From contig OY752149.1 of NCBI GenBank assembly GCA_963573315.1, positions 1,240,001 to 1,304,000 on the forward strand: DNA of 64,000 bases, written 5' to 3'. A program made the position numbers and the translations under genes. This DNA comes from Entomortierella parvispora. Taxonomy: Eukaryota > Mortierellomycota > Mortierellomycetes > Mortierellales > Mortierellaceae. Of the stretch, positions 11,791 to 23,074 are shown one piece after another (the stretch's first letter is position 1; each line of letters begins with the position of its first letter). Below the pieces are notes generated by a model. It was not told where the DNA came from. It saw only the letters and a list, made by a program, of their open reading frames with translations, and ran no database searches.

Positions 11791-13346
11791 TCCCGGCACC
11801 TTGGTTTCCTGGTCCTGCAGTGCAATACAGTCAGTCAGTCAGTTCAGTAGTCCCCAGTCTCCCAGTCAGTCCTCGCCCCAGGACGCGTTTCTCGTCTACA
11901 CGCACTGTGGTGTAGACCTCCTTCCCGGTCGCGTTGTCCCTCTGTCCGTCGAATCACATAGTCCGGTGCCTGCTTGTGCCTGTCTGCCTTGAGAGCACTT
12001 CCTCCTCTCTTCTCTTCTCTTCTCCCCAACGATCGCCTCTTCCTCTTCCTCTCAATCTCTTTTCCCTTTTGTGTATCCTGCTGCACTCTCCCACCCTCCC
12101 TCTCTCCCTCCTCCTCCCTTGCTTCTCGTCCCTTCTGTCTCTCCGCTTCTCTTCTCCCTTCCCTTTCCTTCTCTTCCCTTCTCCTCTGTTCGATTCCTTC
12201 AATCCATTCCTTCATTCTTTCATTCCTTCACTCCACTCCACTCCTCTCCTCTCTTTCTCTCGCTTTTCCATCTCTATTCCCGCCTTCTCTCTTCTCTCCT
12301 CTCGTCTCTCGTCTCTCGTCTATCATTCCCCTACTGGACTGCTCAATCCTCTTGCTCTCACACTTCATTCAACTCCCCTTCTTCCTCGACACTCCAATTG
12401 CATCGAGCAACCTCCTATTGCTTAAGAATCGAGTAATCCTCTGACCACATTTACGACCCTGTGGACGCTTGCTCTGCCATGCTCAGACCAGCGCACATCT
12501 TCCACAGCCGTAACCACTCGTTTGAGGTAAAGGTGAAAAATAACTAGGCATCGCTCACAGAACAGAGAGAGACCACAGCAAGTCAGGGTCAACATGATAG
12601 ACACTATCTCCCTCCCACACCACATACGCATACACCACACACACATACACACGCGCATACCACACATTCAAGTCAAAGGCGGAAAGATAGCACAGGAATG
12701 ACCACTTGGATCTGCCAAGAGTATCAACATTCACTCTCCCCCTCTTCTCACCCCGGCTGACACAGCACAAAAAAACAACAGCATGATGACAAAACGTGGA
12801 TGAAATTTGATATCAGGATGTGGCACAGCGCAATCTTCCACTGCAGTAACGGCCCTGATAAATAACAAAAAGGAGAATCCTGTGCCTGTGCAATGTGGAG
12901 CATTCAGAGAAAAAGTGAAAAAAAGAGACGAGACAGCAAGAGTAATATTCCTTGTCTTCCTCGACTGAACTGTCATTCCTAGAACAACGCGCCTTGTCCC
13001 CCGCCATACAATCAGACCGCAGATGATGCGTACACGGGACAGAATAGCACCTCTGGAAGAAGAGTCGGTAAGTTCTTTAGAGCGTTATCTGTCCGTCCGG
13101 GAATGAAGTGCCGTTACGAAGAGTCTACTGCTCAAGTGTTCCTGTGCATGAGGTTGTGGAGAAGAAAGAGCGAGGTAGTAATGGGGTGGTTTGGAAAGCC
13201 CGTAAAGAAGTAGAAAAAACAAAACTGTCAACGGGAATATGGGAATCATTTTAAAATATGTCGACGATTCTCATGCTTTTTGATTTCTCTAACCACTTTG
13301 AACATCTCCACTGTTTGTTTTTCTCTTCCCTTGTTCATTTCCCGGG
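11791..13346. promoter_or_regulatory. Long divergent promoter region, DED1 / dynein-adaptor gene
   Basis: No gene is recognisable in these 1.56 kb. From about 11985 to 12345 the + strand is almost pure C and T, the mirror of the purine tract next to DED1. A CA-rich patch (ACACACATACACA-like) lies at 12624-12665. Two diverged copies of a 29-base motif occur at 12489-12517 and 12826-12853. The last 50 bases before the coiled-coil gene contain no AG and are pyrimidine-rich. This supports the ATG at 13347 as the true start, below an in-frame TGA at 13299. Confidence 0.6.
12489..12868. repeat. Pair of diverged ~29-bp direct repeats
   Basis: CAGCGCACATCTTCCACAGC at 12489 and CAGCGCAATCTTCCACTGCA at 12826 begin two matching stretches of about 29 bases with only a few differences. 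Each is followed within 15-30 bases by AAATAAC or AAAATAAC. The spacing is 337 bases. The function is unknown. Confidence 0.6.
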
Positions 13347-16218
13347 ATGGTTTTCGACTGCCGTACTTCCTACCGCAAAGTCAAGGAACAAACTCAGGAC
13401 TTTGAAGACGATCTTCTCTCCCAGGTGGATCATATTCAAGACCCCGTGCTCCTCAAACGACTCTTGATCCAAAAGGAACAGGAACGGATTGGCTTGGCCT
13501 CGAATCTAGACCTGGCTGCCCGCCTGGGACTCGATCTCCACCAGCAAATGCAGCAAATGGAGCAGGATTCGTACACAAAGGTAGCATCTCCCTTCCCTTT
13601 GAGCCGATCCTTTCCTACCCCCTTCCCATTTCCTTACCCTCTCACCTCACGCGACCTATCGTGCCAATTATGTTTCAATTGCATTTGCGCATGCGGTTCC
13701 ATACTCTTTTTTCTCTGAAATGGCGAGCCTATACTCACCAACCCTTATGTGCTGAATCCTAATGTACTGACATTTGTTTTGTTTTTTGTTCCCCCTGACT
13801 GTCTAGTTTCAATCTCTTCAGGATGAGAACCTCGCTTTGCAAGTCAAGGCCAATCAATCTCAAGAGTTGTCGTACCAGCTAGCCGGATCCGAGCATGAAG
13901 TCAAGGAGTTGACAGGACATAATCGGTTTCTTCAACGGGAGCTGGATTCGTGTCGACAGGAGCTGAAATCCTTTAGAAGGGAACTGGATGAACTCTCGGA
14001 GCAAATGGCGGAAATGGGGGCGGAAATGGTCGAGGCCAAGACAAAGGTCAACTCGTACGCTCGCAGACTAGGAGAGGTTGAACAAGAGTTGGCTGCCACT
14101 CAGGAACTGAACGTGAACTTGCAGCTTCAATTGGAAAATGCACTTCAAAAACACAAGCAGACTCACTCCACTACGACTCAGGCAGTCAAGTTGATCCAAT
14201 CCGACCTGGGCAAAGTAAGATAATGGGCTATCTGTCCAGTTCCATTCGCACTCAGTCTTTCTTGTAACTCCCTTTCAGAGATCTAACTACTTGATCTCTC
14301 TATGAACATAACGTAGGTTTTCTCGGACAGTGACACGATGCGGTTGACATTGGAAGAGCTAGAATCCAGACAAATGAACTGCGAAGGAAAAGTGCTGGAA
14401 ATGATGACCAACACTCGAGAATATGCTCAATTACTGGAAGAGGCACAGGAGACAATCACATCCATGCGGATCGAATCAGACCTCGAAGGTCGAAACTGGG
14501 CCTCTGTCAGAGGGCCACAGGCTGTCATCTGGGACGAAAAGACAGGGACGCCACCATTACCTCCTCAGCATTTCAAGGAACGGTCTTCTCCCGATGGGAT
14601 CTCTGCTCGTGGATCTACGGTGAACGATATGGAAGATCTTGGAAGGCACCTGGAACATAATCCTCAGGAAGAGCTGGACCCAATGTTTGATAACGGTGAA
14701 TGGGATCAAAACTCTGGCGTAGTCAACTCTCTTGGATCCGAGCTTGGCTTTATCCCCATGGGAGCCACGCTCAGCGAGGAATTGGAAGAGTACTCAAGAA
14801 GCCTTGGTGAAGAACTGAGCGGATTCCATGGAGGACTGGACCAGGAGCTGAATGGATTCGCACGCGGCTTGGATCAAGAACTAAGGGACTTGGAAGAGTC
14901 AAAGACATCTGATCTGGAAACCAAGAGCACCAATATTCGCTTGGCGGACGAGACATCAACCCCATCTCGCCAACACCACCATGTCACCTTTAACGATGTT
15001 GTTTCGCCTGTGGATCCAAAGCCAGAGCAGAACCTCCATGACCGCCCACAATCCACCGAGCACTTTGCAGGACCAAAGCCAGTGGATTATACCTCAGATC
15101 CATTAGCGGAATTAATTCGGCGAACCGGCAGTAATCCTTCGACACCGACGGTCCCACAGCGCCTCTCATTGTCCGCAGAGCTTCATCAGCGTCTGGAAGA
15201 GAACAATATCCTTCAGACTGTTCTTTCTGGAGCGCCGCGATCGTCTTGGAATGCCAATGCAGCAGCAGCAGTTTTGTCAAGTGTTTTGATGAGCCCCACA
15301 CAGCAGCGATCTCCGAACGCCCTTCGGGATGTGGGTATGGGCTTGAGCTTGGTGTCCATGGCAGCCAAGACTTCGAGCCATATAAACCATGGCTCAACTT
15401 CCTCCACACCATTGCCATCCCCGCTGGTAAAGGCCCAGCATGATACCCAGAACCAGCCCTCTTCCGATCCGAACTCGTCTTTCCCAACAGGACACGATAT
15501 CTCAACAACAGCAACAGCAGCTGGGTCGGGATCTAATGCCTCGCTCTCAACAAGCACATCTCGACCCCATGGACGCTCTGGAGTGTCGGTTGAAACTCAA
15601 AATAGCTTGGGATTAAAATACCTGCTCTCTGCAACGAGCTCTGCAGATTTGTCAAATGTGATCACAAAGGCCAAGGCGGCCAAGACTGGTCAGACCACCA
15701 AGGCGCGATCCAATTCTGTCGGGAGAGCGTATCAGCCCACTTTTTCCTTCAGCAAAGACAAGAGCAATCCCGGCAGCGGCATCACTGGTAATCAGGAATC
15801 AAAGAGAACTGGTCGACCGCGAACAAGCTCTGTTTCGTCCACCTCGTCTATCTCCTCGACGTCTACTGCTCGGGGAGGAGCCTTTTCGAGCAGTGGACGG
15901 ACTACGCCCACAAAGCCTATTGCTGTCCCCACAGGAAAAGCAAACACATCCAATGGACGAAAATCGCCGGCTGCTTCTTGGTCCGCTGCTTCCTCGCTGA
16001 CTTCGTACATGATGCACAAATCTGCAATCTCAAAGTCCTCCGGCTCAAACGCCAGTACCACTGGGACTGCAGCGTCAACGAGTACAGGATTGGGCATGAC
16101 CTCCTCGGACACGAGCCAGAGGCGCCCGTCGTTACCACCTCTACCCTTGCCTTCGTCCTTCACGTCGTCATCTTCATCCTCTTATGGATCCTCCAAGCCC
16201 CGTCCCCAATGGACTTGA
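13347..16218 (+). CDS. Coiled-coil protein with CC1 box, Bicaudal-D/TRAK-like dynein adaptor candidate
   Basis: Exons 13347-13580, 13807-14214 and 14317-16218 give 847 residues with consistent phase. Residues 49-72 contain DLAARLGLDLHQQMQQ, which fits the CC1 box (AAxxG followed by leucines). That box lets Bicaudal-D, TRAK/HAP1 and Spindly adaptors bind the dynein light intermediate chain. It is followed by a heptad coiled coil to about residue 290, again as in that family. Then comes an acidic leucine-rich segment with three diverged copies of a GLxxEL unit (14770-14905). The 500-residue tail is Ser/Thr-rich with basic patches and no fold I can see. A dynein cargo adaptor is the best reading. 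A generic coiled-coil scaffold is the alternative. No C-terminal cargo-binding coil is obvious. Confidence 0.5.
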
Positions 16219-16474
16219 GTCTCCCCACTCACCCACATTTTTTTTTGTACATTAGCGACAATATCGCTTCCATTTCTCCCCTGTAACAATAAAATGAATT
16301 TGATAATATATTCAGAGATGTTCGCAATAGGTAAAAAAAAGTCAACTGAAAAAGAGGAGAGAAAAAAGACAAGTTCTTTGGAAAGTAATTTTTCTTTCGA
16401 TATTTTGATGTTACATGGGACAAAAAGAGGGAAAAGGAAGAAAAGAGTAATCTAAGACCAACCACCAACATCCT

Positions 16475-19400
16475 TTAGTGGGCAACATTTGGCTGGATAG
16501 ATTTCGTCCTGCTGAACATGGTCTTCATGGTAGGAATCATGTTCAAGCCAATGATCTCTTCGCTCAGGGGCGTGGGACGGAATTTTCTCAAGATCAACAT
16601 ACGTATGGTGGCATACAAGATAATAATGACTCCAAAGGCCATAGGGATCAGCAAATACACGAATTGCGTACGAGGTGACGTTCCAAATACCACGTCGAGA
16701 CCTGGGCAGTAGACAATGAAGAAACCCAAGGCACAACCAAAGGCGATACCGATGAACGTGCGAACGTTCTGGAACATGTACTTTCCAAAGGGCAATCTGT
16801 ACCGGGTCTTGCACGCAAACAGGTTGAAGATTTGCATGATCATGATACTCAGGTAGAACGACGACTGCGCTCTGGCCAAAAGCTCTATGGCAACTGGGTC
16901 ACCGCCTGTGGCAAAGAGATTCTGCTTCTGCTTAACGACCGCCTGTGCGGGCGAGATACCACCTTGGTTGAGAACCACAAAGAAGGTCACCAATGCTCCG
17001 ACTGTCTCAATCATACCGATCTCAAGGTAAGCCCAAGACAACAAACCGCTATCGACCAAAACCTCATCGTCTGTCTTCTCAAAACGCTCGCGCCAGTAAA
17101 CGGATGTGAACATGGCCTTGAAATCATGACTGAACTGGGTGAACCAAGACGGTTTGATCTCCTGGTTGGTCTCGGGATCCATGACAGGAGGCAAGGCACG
17201 TGTGGCAAGGCGTCGACGACGTTCAATCGAGGCTGGGGTGACGGGCTTACGGGGGAGAAGACGCATCAATCCATAGCTGGATTCGGGTGCATCCCAGGCA
17301 AAAGTGAGCGAAATAAACAGTTCGAATCCGAGATCGATGACCAAGATCAACATGGCATTGATGGGCAAGGGGATTGACGCAATAACATAGAGCAAGTTGG
17401 GGATAACCTCGGGCATGGAGTGAGTGATCGTGTACTGGATCGACTTTTTCAAGTTGGTGAAAATCAGACGACCCTCCTCGATACCCTTGACAGTCGAAGC
17501 AAAGTTGTCGTCGAGCAAGATCATGGCAGCGGCCTCCTTGGAGACATCGGATCCGGAAATATTCATGGCAATACCGAGATCGGCCTTCTTCAGCGCAGGG
17601 GAATCGTTCACACCATCACCAGTGACACCGACAATGTGGCCCATGGCCTGAGCGTGCTTGACAATCTGGAGCTTGTGCTTGGGCGAAGTACGGGCAAAGA
17701 TGACCTCGGGCTTGGAAAAGATCAAGTCCCAGTCCTGCTCCGTCAAAGAGTCGATCTGTTCACCATGGATAACAATGGCATTGTACTCGTCGTCACCAAC
17801 CTCGTCCACAGAGCAACCGCGGTGCTTGGCCACCAACTCTTTGGTGTCGGACAAGATCAAGTTGATCTTGCGTCCAATGGCCTCGGCAGTCAAGGGATGG
17901 TCACCAGTCACCATCATCACACGGATACCAGCAGAACGGCAGCGACCAATAGCCTCTCGGACTCCGTGCTTGGGGGGGTCCTCCAAAGATACAAGGCCGA
18001 CAAAGGTGAGGTTCGTCGTAGGATAGTTCTGCTTTTCCTTGTCAAAGACATAGTCGTCGGGGTACTGATCGCGAGGCAACAAAAATTGGGCAAAGGCAAG
18101 GACACGATGACCCTTTGAGGCCATCAAGGCATACATGTCATCGTAGGCCTTGGAATGCTCGGCCGTCAAAGGAACCGCTTCACCGTTCATCAGGATGGTG
18201 CTGCAGAGCCTCAAGATACGTTCCGGTGCACCCTTAATTAGAAGTGTGAATTTTCCGTTGGCGTGCTCCTTGTTATGGATGGTCATAGCCCACTTGTTCT
18301 CAGAGTTGAAGGGAACCTCAAAGACCTTGGGGTACAGGTCATTGAGCTGGTCAAAGTTTCCAATGTTGGCAGCGGCGAAACGCATCAAACCAGATTCGGT
18401 CGCGTCTCCGAGAACTTGACGTTCAGGAATGGGCACATCCGTGCGGTCAAACTTGGCGCGGGAGCAAAGGGCGGCGATGGACAAGACTTCGGGAATACCT
18501 GGGGAGGAGGCATCAAAGGGACGACCAGCGTTGGCAGCGCTACGGAAGGCCGAGTACATGTTCAGGGAGGACCAGATGTTGGTCACGGTCATTTGGTTAC
18601 GGGTCAATGTTCCAGTCTTGTCAGTAGCGAGCAAAGTGATAGCACCGAGGGTCTCGACTCCGGTCAAATCCTTGACCAACACGTTCTCAGAAGCCATACG
18701 CTTGGCGGCGATGGTCAACAACATTGTCACAGTGGCAGGGAGACCTTCAGGCACCCAGGCGACAAAGATACCGATGGCGAAGTTCAAAGTACTCGAGATT
18801 CCGCCTGCCTGGGACCGGTAAACAGCAAAGTATCCAATGAGGAAGAAGATAATGGCTGTTGAAATGGCGATCGAGGCAATGATCTTGACAAAATCATCAA
18901 TTTCAAGCGACAAGGGCGACTTCCCAGCATCTTCGCCAGCAGTCAATCCGGCAATCTGTCCCAAAACGGTGTTGTCTCCAGTGCGAATAACCAAGCCATA
19001 TCCTTCACCGTTGATGACCAAGGATCCGTTAAAGCAAAGGTTACTAGCCTCCAGGGGGTTCTTGTGCTCATTCACAGGGTTACGGCTCTGGGGATCGGTC
19101 TCTCCAGTCAGTGAAGAGTTGTCGACCTTCATATCCGTGCAGGCAAAGATCATGATATCGGCTGGAATTTTGTCTCCCATACGCGCAAAGACAACATCAC
19201 CTAAAACCAAATCTGCGGCTGGGATCTGGATCGACTTTTCATCACGGACTACATAGCACTTTTGGGGCATCAAGTTCAAGAACGACTGCAACACGGCAGC
19301 AGACTTTTGAGCCTGGTAAAACTCGATGGCAGCATTGATAAAGGCGACAGCGATCAAAATAGCACCAAGGTAGGTCTGCAAGAAGGGGTAGGTAGGAGAG

Positions 19401-20212
19401 GCAAAAGAAATGAGGTGTGGTGTGGTTAGCCTCTCTTTCCTTGCTCGACCTCGCGTTGGCACCGAATTCAAAACGTGAAATCCACCATCACCACGAGAAG
19501 ACAAAAAGAAAAGATCGCTACTTACGTTCACTTTGTTTGCTTTGGGGTCGACGGCCAACAAGATGTAGTTGAGGATACCAGCGAGAATCAAGAGCAAGTT
19601 AAAGAGCGAAGTCAAGCAATGGAAGAACTTCATGAAGGGCGAGATCTGCTTTGGTGGCGAAAGGATGTTGGGCCCGTTTTCGATAAGACGCTTGGCAGCC
19701 ACGTCTGAGTCCAGACCTCTGCTGTTGCCAGGCTTGGCGACGTCGATGCTCACTCCATACCGAGCGGCGATCTCCTCAATGGGGAACAGATGCTCCGTCT
19801 ATCGTGTCCAAGGAGAAAGGAGAGGTGAGTTGGAATCTGCATCTCCACTTTTTTTTTTTTTTTTCCCTTTGTCGTAATGCTTATCAGGCATTGGGAATGT
19901 CTTTCTCTCTCTGGTCCGTGTCCATTGCAAGGAATCATTTGATAGGGTTTCAGTCGCCGGTCGACACGACGTGATCACTGCCTTCTAAAAAGAGAGACAG
20001 ACGCAAGTCTGGGTGCTTACAATGTCGAGGGCCTTTTCCTTCTTGGCGATGGCATCCCTCTTTTGCTGTTCCTTTTCGGACAGGACGGGCTTGGTCTGGG
20101 TATTGTCGCTGCTGCTGCTGGCGGGCACAGTTATGGTCCTGGACATCTTGAGAGGCTCGCTGAACTCCAGCTTTTGCGGCTGGATCGTGTCGGGGCCTTG
20201 GCTGGAGGCCAT
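16475..20212 (-). CDS. P-type ATPase, Na,K-ATPase alpha-like (P2C)
   Basis: Exons 20212-20021, 19798-19526 and 19375-16475 give 1121 residues. The pump couples ATP hydrolysis to cation exchange across the plasma or an inner membrane. The P2C class shows in the block TYLGAILIAVAF, in KVDNSSLTGETDPQSRNP near residue 245, in VETLGAITLLATDKTGTLTR (phosphorylated Asp near 405), in MVTGDHPLTA, in VTGDGVNDSPALKKADLG near 740, and in EEGRLIFTNLKKSIQYT. Ten membrane segments are expected. TM4 has PEGLPATVT where animal alpha subunits have PEGLLATVT. TM5 reads THSMPE, and TM6 IDLGFE where animals have IDLGTD, so a binding aspartate is glutamate. Intron 2 is 150 nt, a multiple of three, without a stop, so retention would add 50 residues. 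Fungal P2C pumps are known outside Dikarya. The transported ions cannot be read from sequence, and no beta subunit is present. Confidence 0.88.
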
Positions 20213-23074
20213 GTTTGATACAGCGACGATGCGCGGGATGGGGGTGGAGGAGGGGAGTACAAGAAAGAGTGGAGGGGGGAAAAAAGAGGCGCAAGTCTCC
20301 TTGCTCGTCTATCAAGCGTCAAAGAGAGGAGATGAGGAAGGGGATGTGGGAGTGGAGTGAAAGAGAAAAGTGAAAAGCAGAAAAGAGAGGTAAAAAAGGA
20401 CGGGCCAGAAAAAAAAGATCTCAAAATAAACAAATTTTTCATTGATTGATACTTGTGCGCTCTCTGTAGTTTGCACCTTGGTGCTCTTCCCCGGGAATGG
20501 GTTTCTCGTTCGTAGTTTCGTACCACCTTTGTCTGTTATCGGCTCATCTTCTTCGAACCCCGATCTGGCTGAGGGAAGCAAACAGCAAGGAGGGCCCTGT
20601 TTGTCCTTTGGTCTAGCCTACAGCCCCTGGAAAGTGAGAGGCGTTGCTCATTCTGACCTCATGGTGCTGCGTTTGTTTTGTCTTGCAGTTGCTGCTGCTG
20701 TGGCGGACAATTATAGTTGGTCAACCATCAGCCTCCCCTTCAAAGCAACTCTTTGTCCTCTGAAAGTCTACCTCCCGCTTGTCCATCACTTGTGTCTGTC
20801 CTTTGGTGAGTTTGTAACCAATTGCGCACAGATAACGCGTTTTCCAAGTTTTTTCTTGTTTGTCTGGACATGCAGTTAGACTGCAGAAAGTAACGGAAAG
20901 CCTGTAACTGCCCACATTATCCACATCAAGGACAAGGCTCCTGTTTACTGTCAACCGAAACCTGTACAGTGCAAATATCATCATCCTTGAACAGGGAACA
21001 GGGTGAAGAAAGGAACCACAGCTTCAAGCAAGCGAAAACGAAATAAGAGTCAGACAGGTACGTGGATCAATTGACTCTCTATCCTCCTTTCTAGAGCAGC
21101 TCTGTTGCCACAGTGCGGAATTCAATGCCTCTTGCTGCAACGCGAAAACAAAATGAAGGAGGGAAGGACCGTTACGAACTAAGCACAGATGGGCTGCCCA
21201 ACCCTTTTGCTCTCTCCCCTTCCTTCCGAGTTGATCCTGTTCTCTTTCCTTGTCCCCACCAGAATATCAACACCAATGGAGATCGGATGCTTGTTCCCGA
21301 ATCAACGGACACACCATTATTGTAGTTGTCAAGATCAAGAGAATAAAATGTCACAGAGACGGCTTGAGTCCCCGTGGTACCCGATTTCCAGATTGGAACT
21401 AGTGTTTTCCTTGTTTCCACTTTTTAGAACTAGAAAAGAAAAAAGAAAAAGGGGTCCGAAAAGTGAAACTGAACAAATGCGAAAAAGGCCTCTTTTTGAG
21501 CTGCTTTTTCTTGATTAACATTCCGTCTGGATGCGCCATAGGTTTGGGTATTGAGCATGAGACTGCCTCTCTGCGCCAGAAAACGTGCCTTTTGGCGGCG
21601 GTGTGATCTGTGTGCGCTTTGTGCGCTTTGAGTAACTTAGTTGGAATGTTTGCCATTGCTTCTTTTCGGGGACCCAGACCTGAAACAGTGCTTAGAAAAG
21701 CATCATGTTCTTCGTTTGAACCTTTTCAAATCAAATGGCCATCTGTGGAAATGGAAAAAATGGGTCATTAAGAGCTGTTCAATTGAGGCCCGAAACAATG
21801 TGCCCCGTAATCCACGAATGACCGCAGACAACCTAGTGGCAATTGTAGCGTCGACCCACATCAAGACCTCGTCCACCCCCAAGAGTGTCCGTATCCCAAA
21901 GACCTGCATCCTCCTCATTCTTGTTTTGACTGCTCTGATCGTCGACGCGAGAATCGCGGTCGATGTCTCCAATTGCACAGACGAATGTACAGCACGCCAG
22001 AGTTATGGGTAATGGCACAAAGCGCAACGCCTCCAGCCTTTGTCAATCGACGATCTTGCGAATGAGATTTAGAGGATGATGACCTGATTCTTTGACCGCC
22101 CAGGTTTGGACATGTCAAGTGAATAATCGACGATGAAGATCTTGGCTTATAAGCTACCACTGGCTTGAGCAAAAGTTATGGCGGCGGCGGCACTTTATGG
22201 TTGCGGCAACTCCATAGAGGCCGTTATTGCTGCTGTCAGTTGGTATCGCAGGAGGTCTCTAGCTATTGGCAATATCTGCCGCCTCAGAATATCCTGACTT
22301 TTGCCCCATCCCTCCTCATTATCTGCCTCCTCTTCTTCGCAAGCATCTTCTACGCGGTCTCGTACATCTCTACTACTCGCCGCCGACTTGCAATTTTGCA
22401 ATTAAAAGGGATGAGGGGCAAGACGGTCCAGTCATCATTAGATTGATACCATGCTTGTACACATCCTCGTTATCACCCACCCTCTGCATCACGGTCAGAA
22501 GCCCCACGAGCCCACCGACTCATAGGAGGTAGAGGTAGAGAAGGAGAAAGCAAAACTGGTTTTTTGGATTACCATCTGCCAGGGCGCGCGAGGAGGCTGA
22601 GGCTGAAAGAAAGTTCTTTCCCTCGCGTGAACTCCCGTTGCCAGGCTGCGCAGATCCCTCTTGGGGCTACAACCCCGAATGCCTCTTCTGCAGTTCTGGA
22701 GGGGCTAACCTTGATTAGCAGGTCCGCGCACGCTCCCTTCGGACCTTTCGTGTTATTGGCGCGACACCCCCTTCCGATTCCGAGCGACCGATTTTTAGGG
22801 TTGCCTCTTTTGGACGGACGTGTGAGCGACGGCGTTGTTGTGTGCAACAACCTTTTCCTCCGAACAAATGCATAGAGAGGGAGCAAAGGAGAGGGGGCTC
22901 GCTTGTTGCTTAATGCCTCTGTTGGCGTCGTTTTCTTATCGTACCTCCTGTGTGCTTGAAGCAAAGGATTTCTTATAAGTATCGGCGAGGTGACGCCTCT
23001 TTTTCACCTCATCTCTCCACTCTCCACTCTCCACTCTTCCAACACCCAACAACAACACCTTCTCTTGCACCATC
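20213..23074. other. 2.9-kb gene-free region between pump and ADP/ATP carrier
   Basis: This is the largest gap in the window. Next to the pump, 20230-20400 is purine-rich on the + strand, the pump's pyrimidine-rich leader. The open frames inside (for example 20442-20879 and 21641-22012 on +) show no recognised domain, no supported splicing and no composition like the neighbours. The last 150 bases before the carrier are its promoter and leader. A lineage-specific short gene or noncoding RNA cannot be excluded. Confidence 0.5.
23014..23034. repeat. Three tandem TCTCCAC units
   Basis: A 7-base unit is repeated three times in the pyrimidine-rich leader of the ADP/ATP carrier, 40 bases before its ATG. 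Confidence 0.8.

Noticed and set aside
12480..12530. Possible upstream exon beginning ATGCTCAGACC and ending at a GTAAAG donor
   Set aside because: The next gene has an in-frame stop at 13299 and no AG acceptor before its ATG at 13347, so there is nothing to join.
12660..12720. Possible U5 snRNA on the minus strand (ATCTTTCCGCCTTTGAC)
   Set aside because: The loop should read GCCTTTTAC and there is no Sm site downstream.
17420..18118. Long open frame antisense to the P-type ATPase
   Set aside because: It mirrors the coding frame of the pump and has no recognisable domain.
16475..19753. Single long open frame for the pump without the second intron
   Set aside because: The extra 50 residues break a conserved region, and the intron ends are perfect GTAAGT and GCAG.
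20442..20879. 145-codon open frame with a hydrophobic patch
   Set aside because: No domain, no splice support and no pyrimidine-rich leader before its start.
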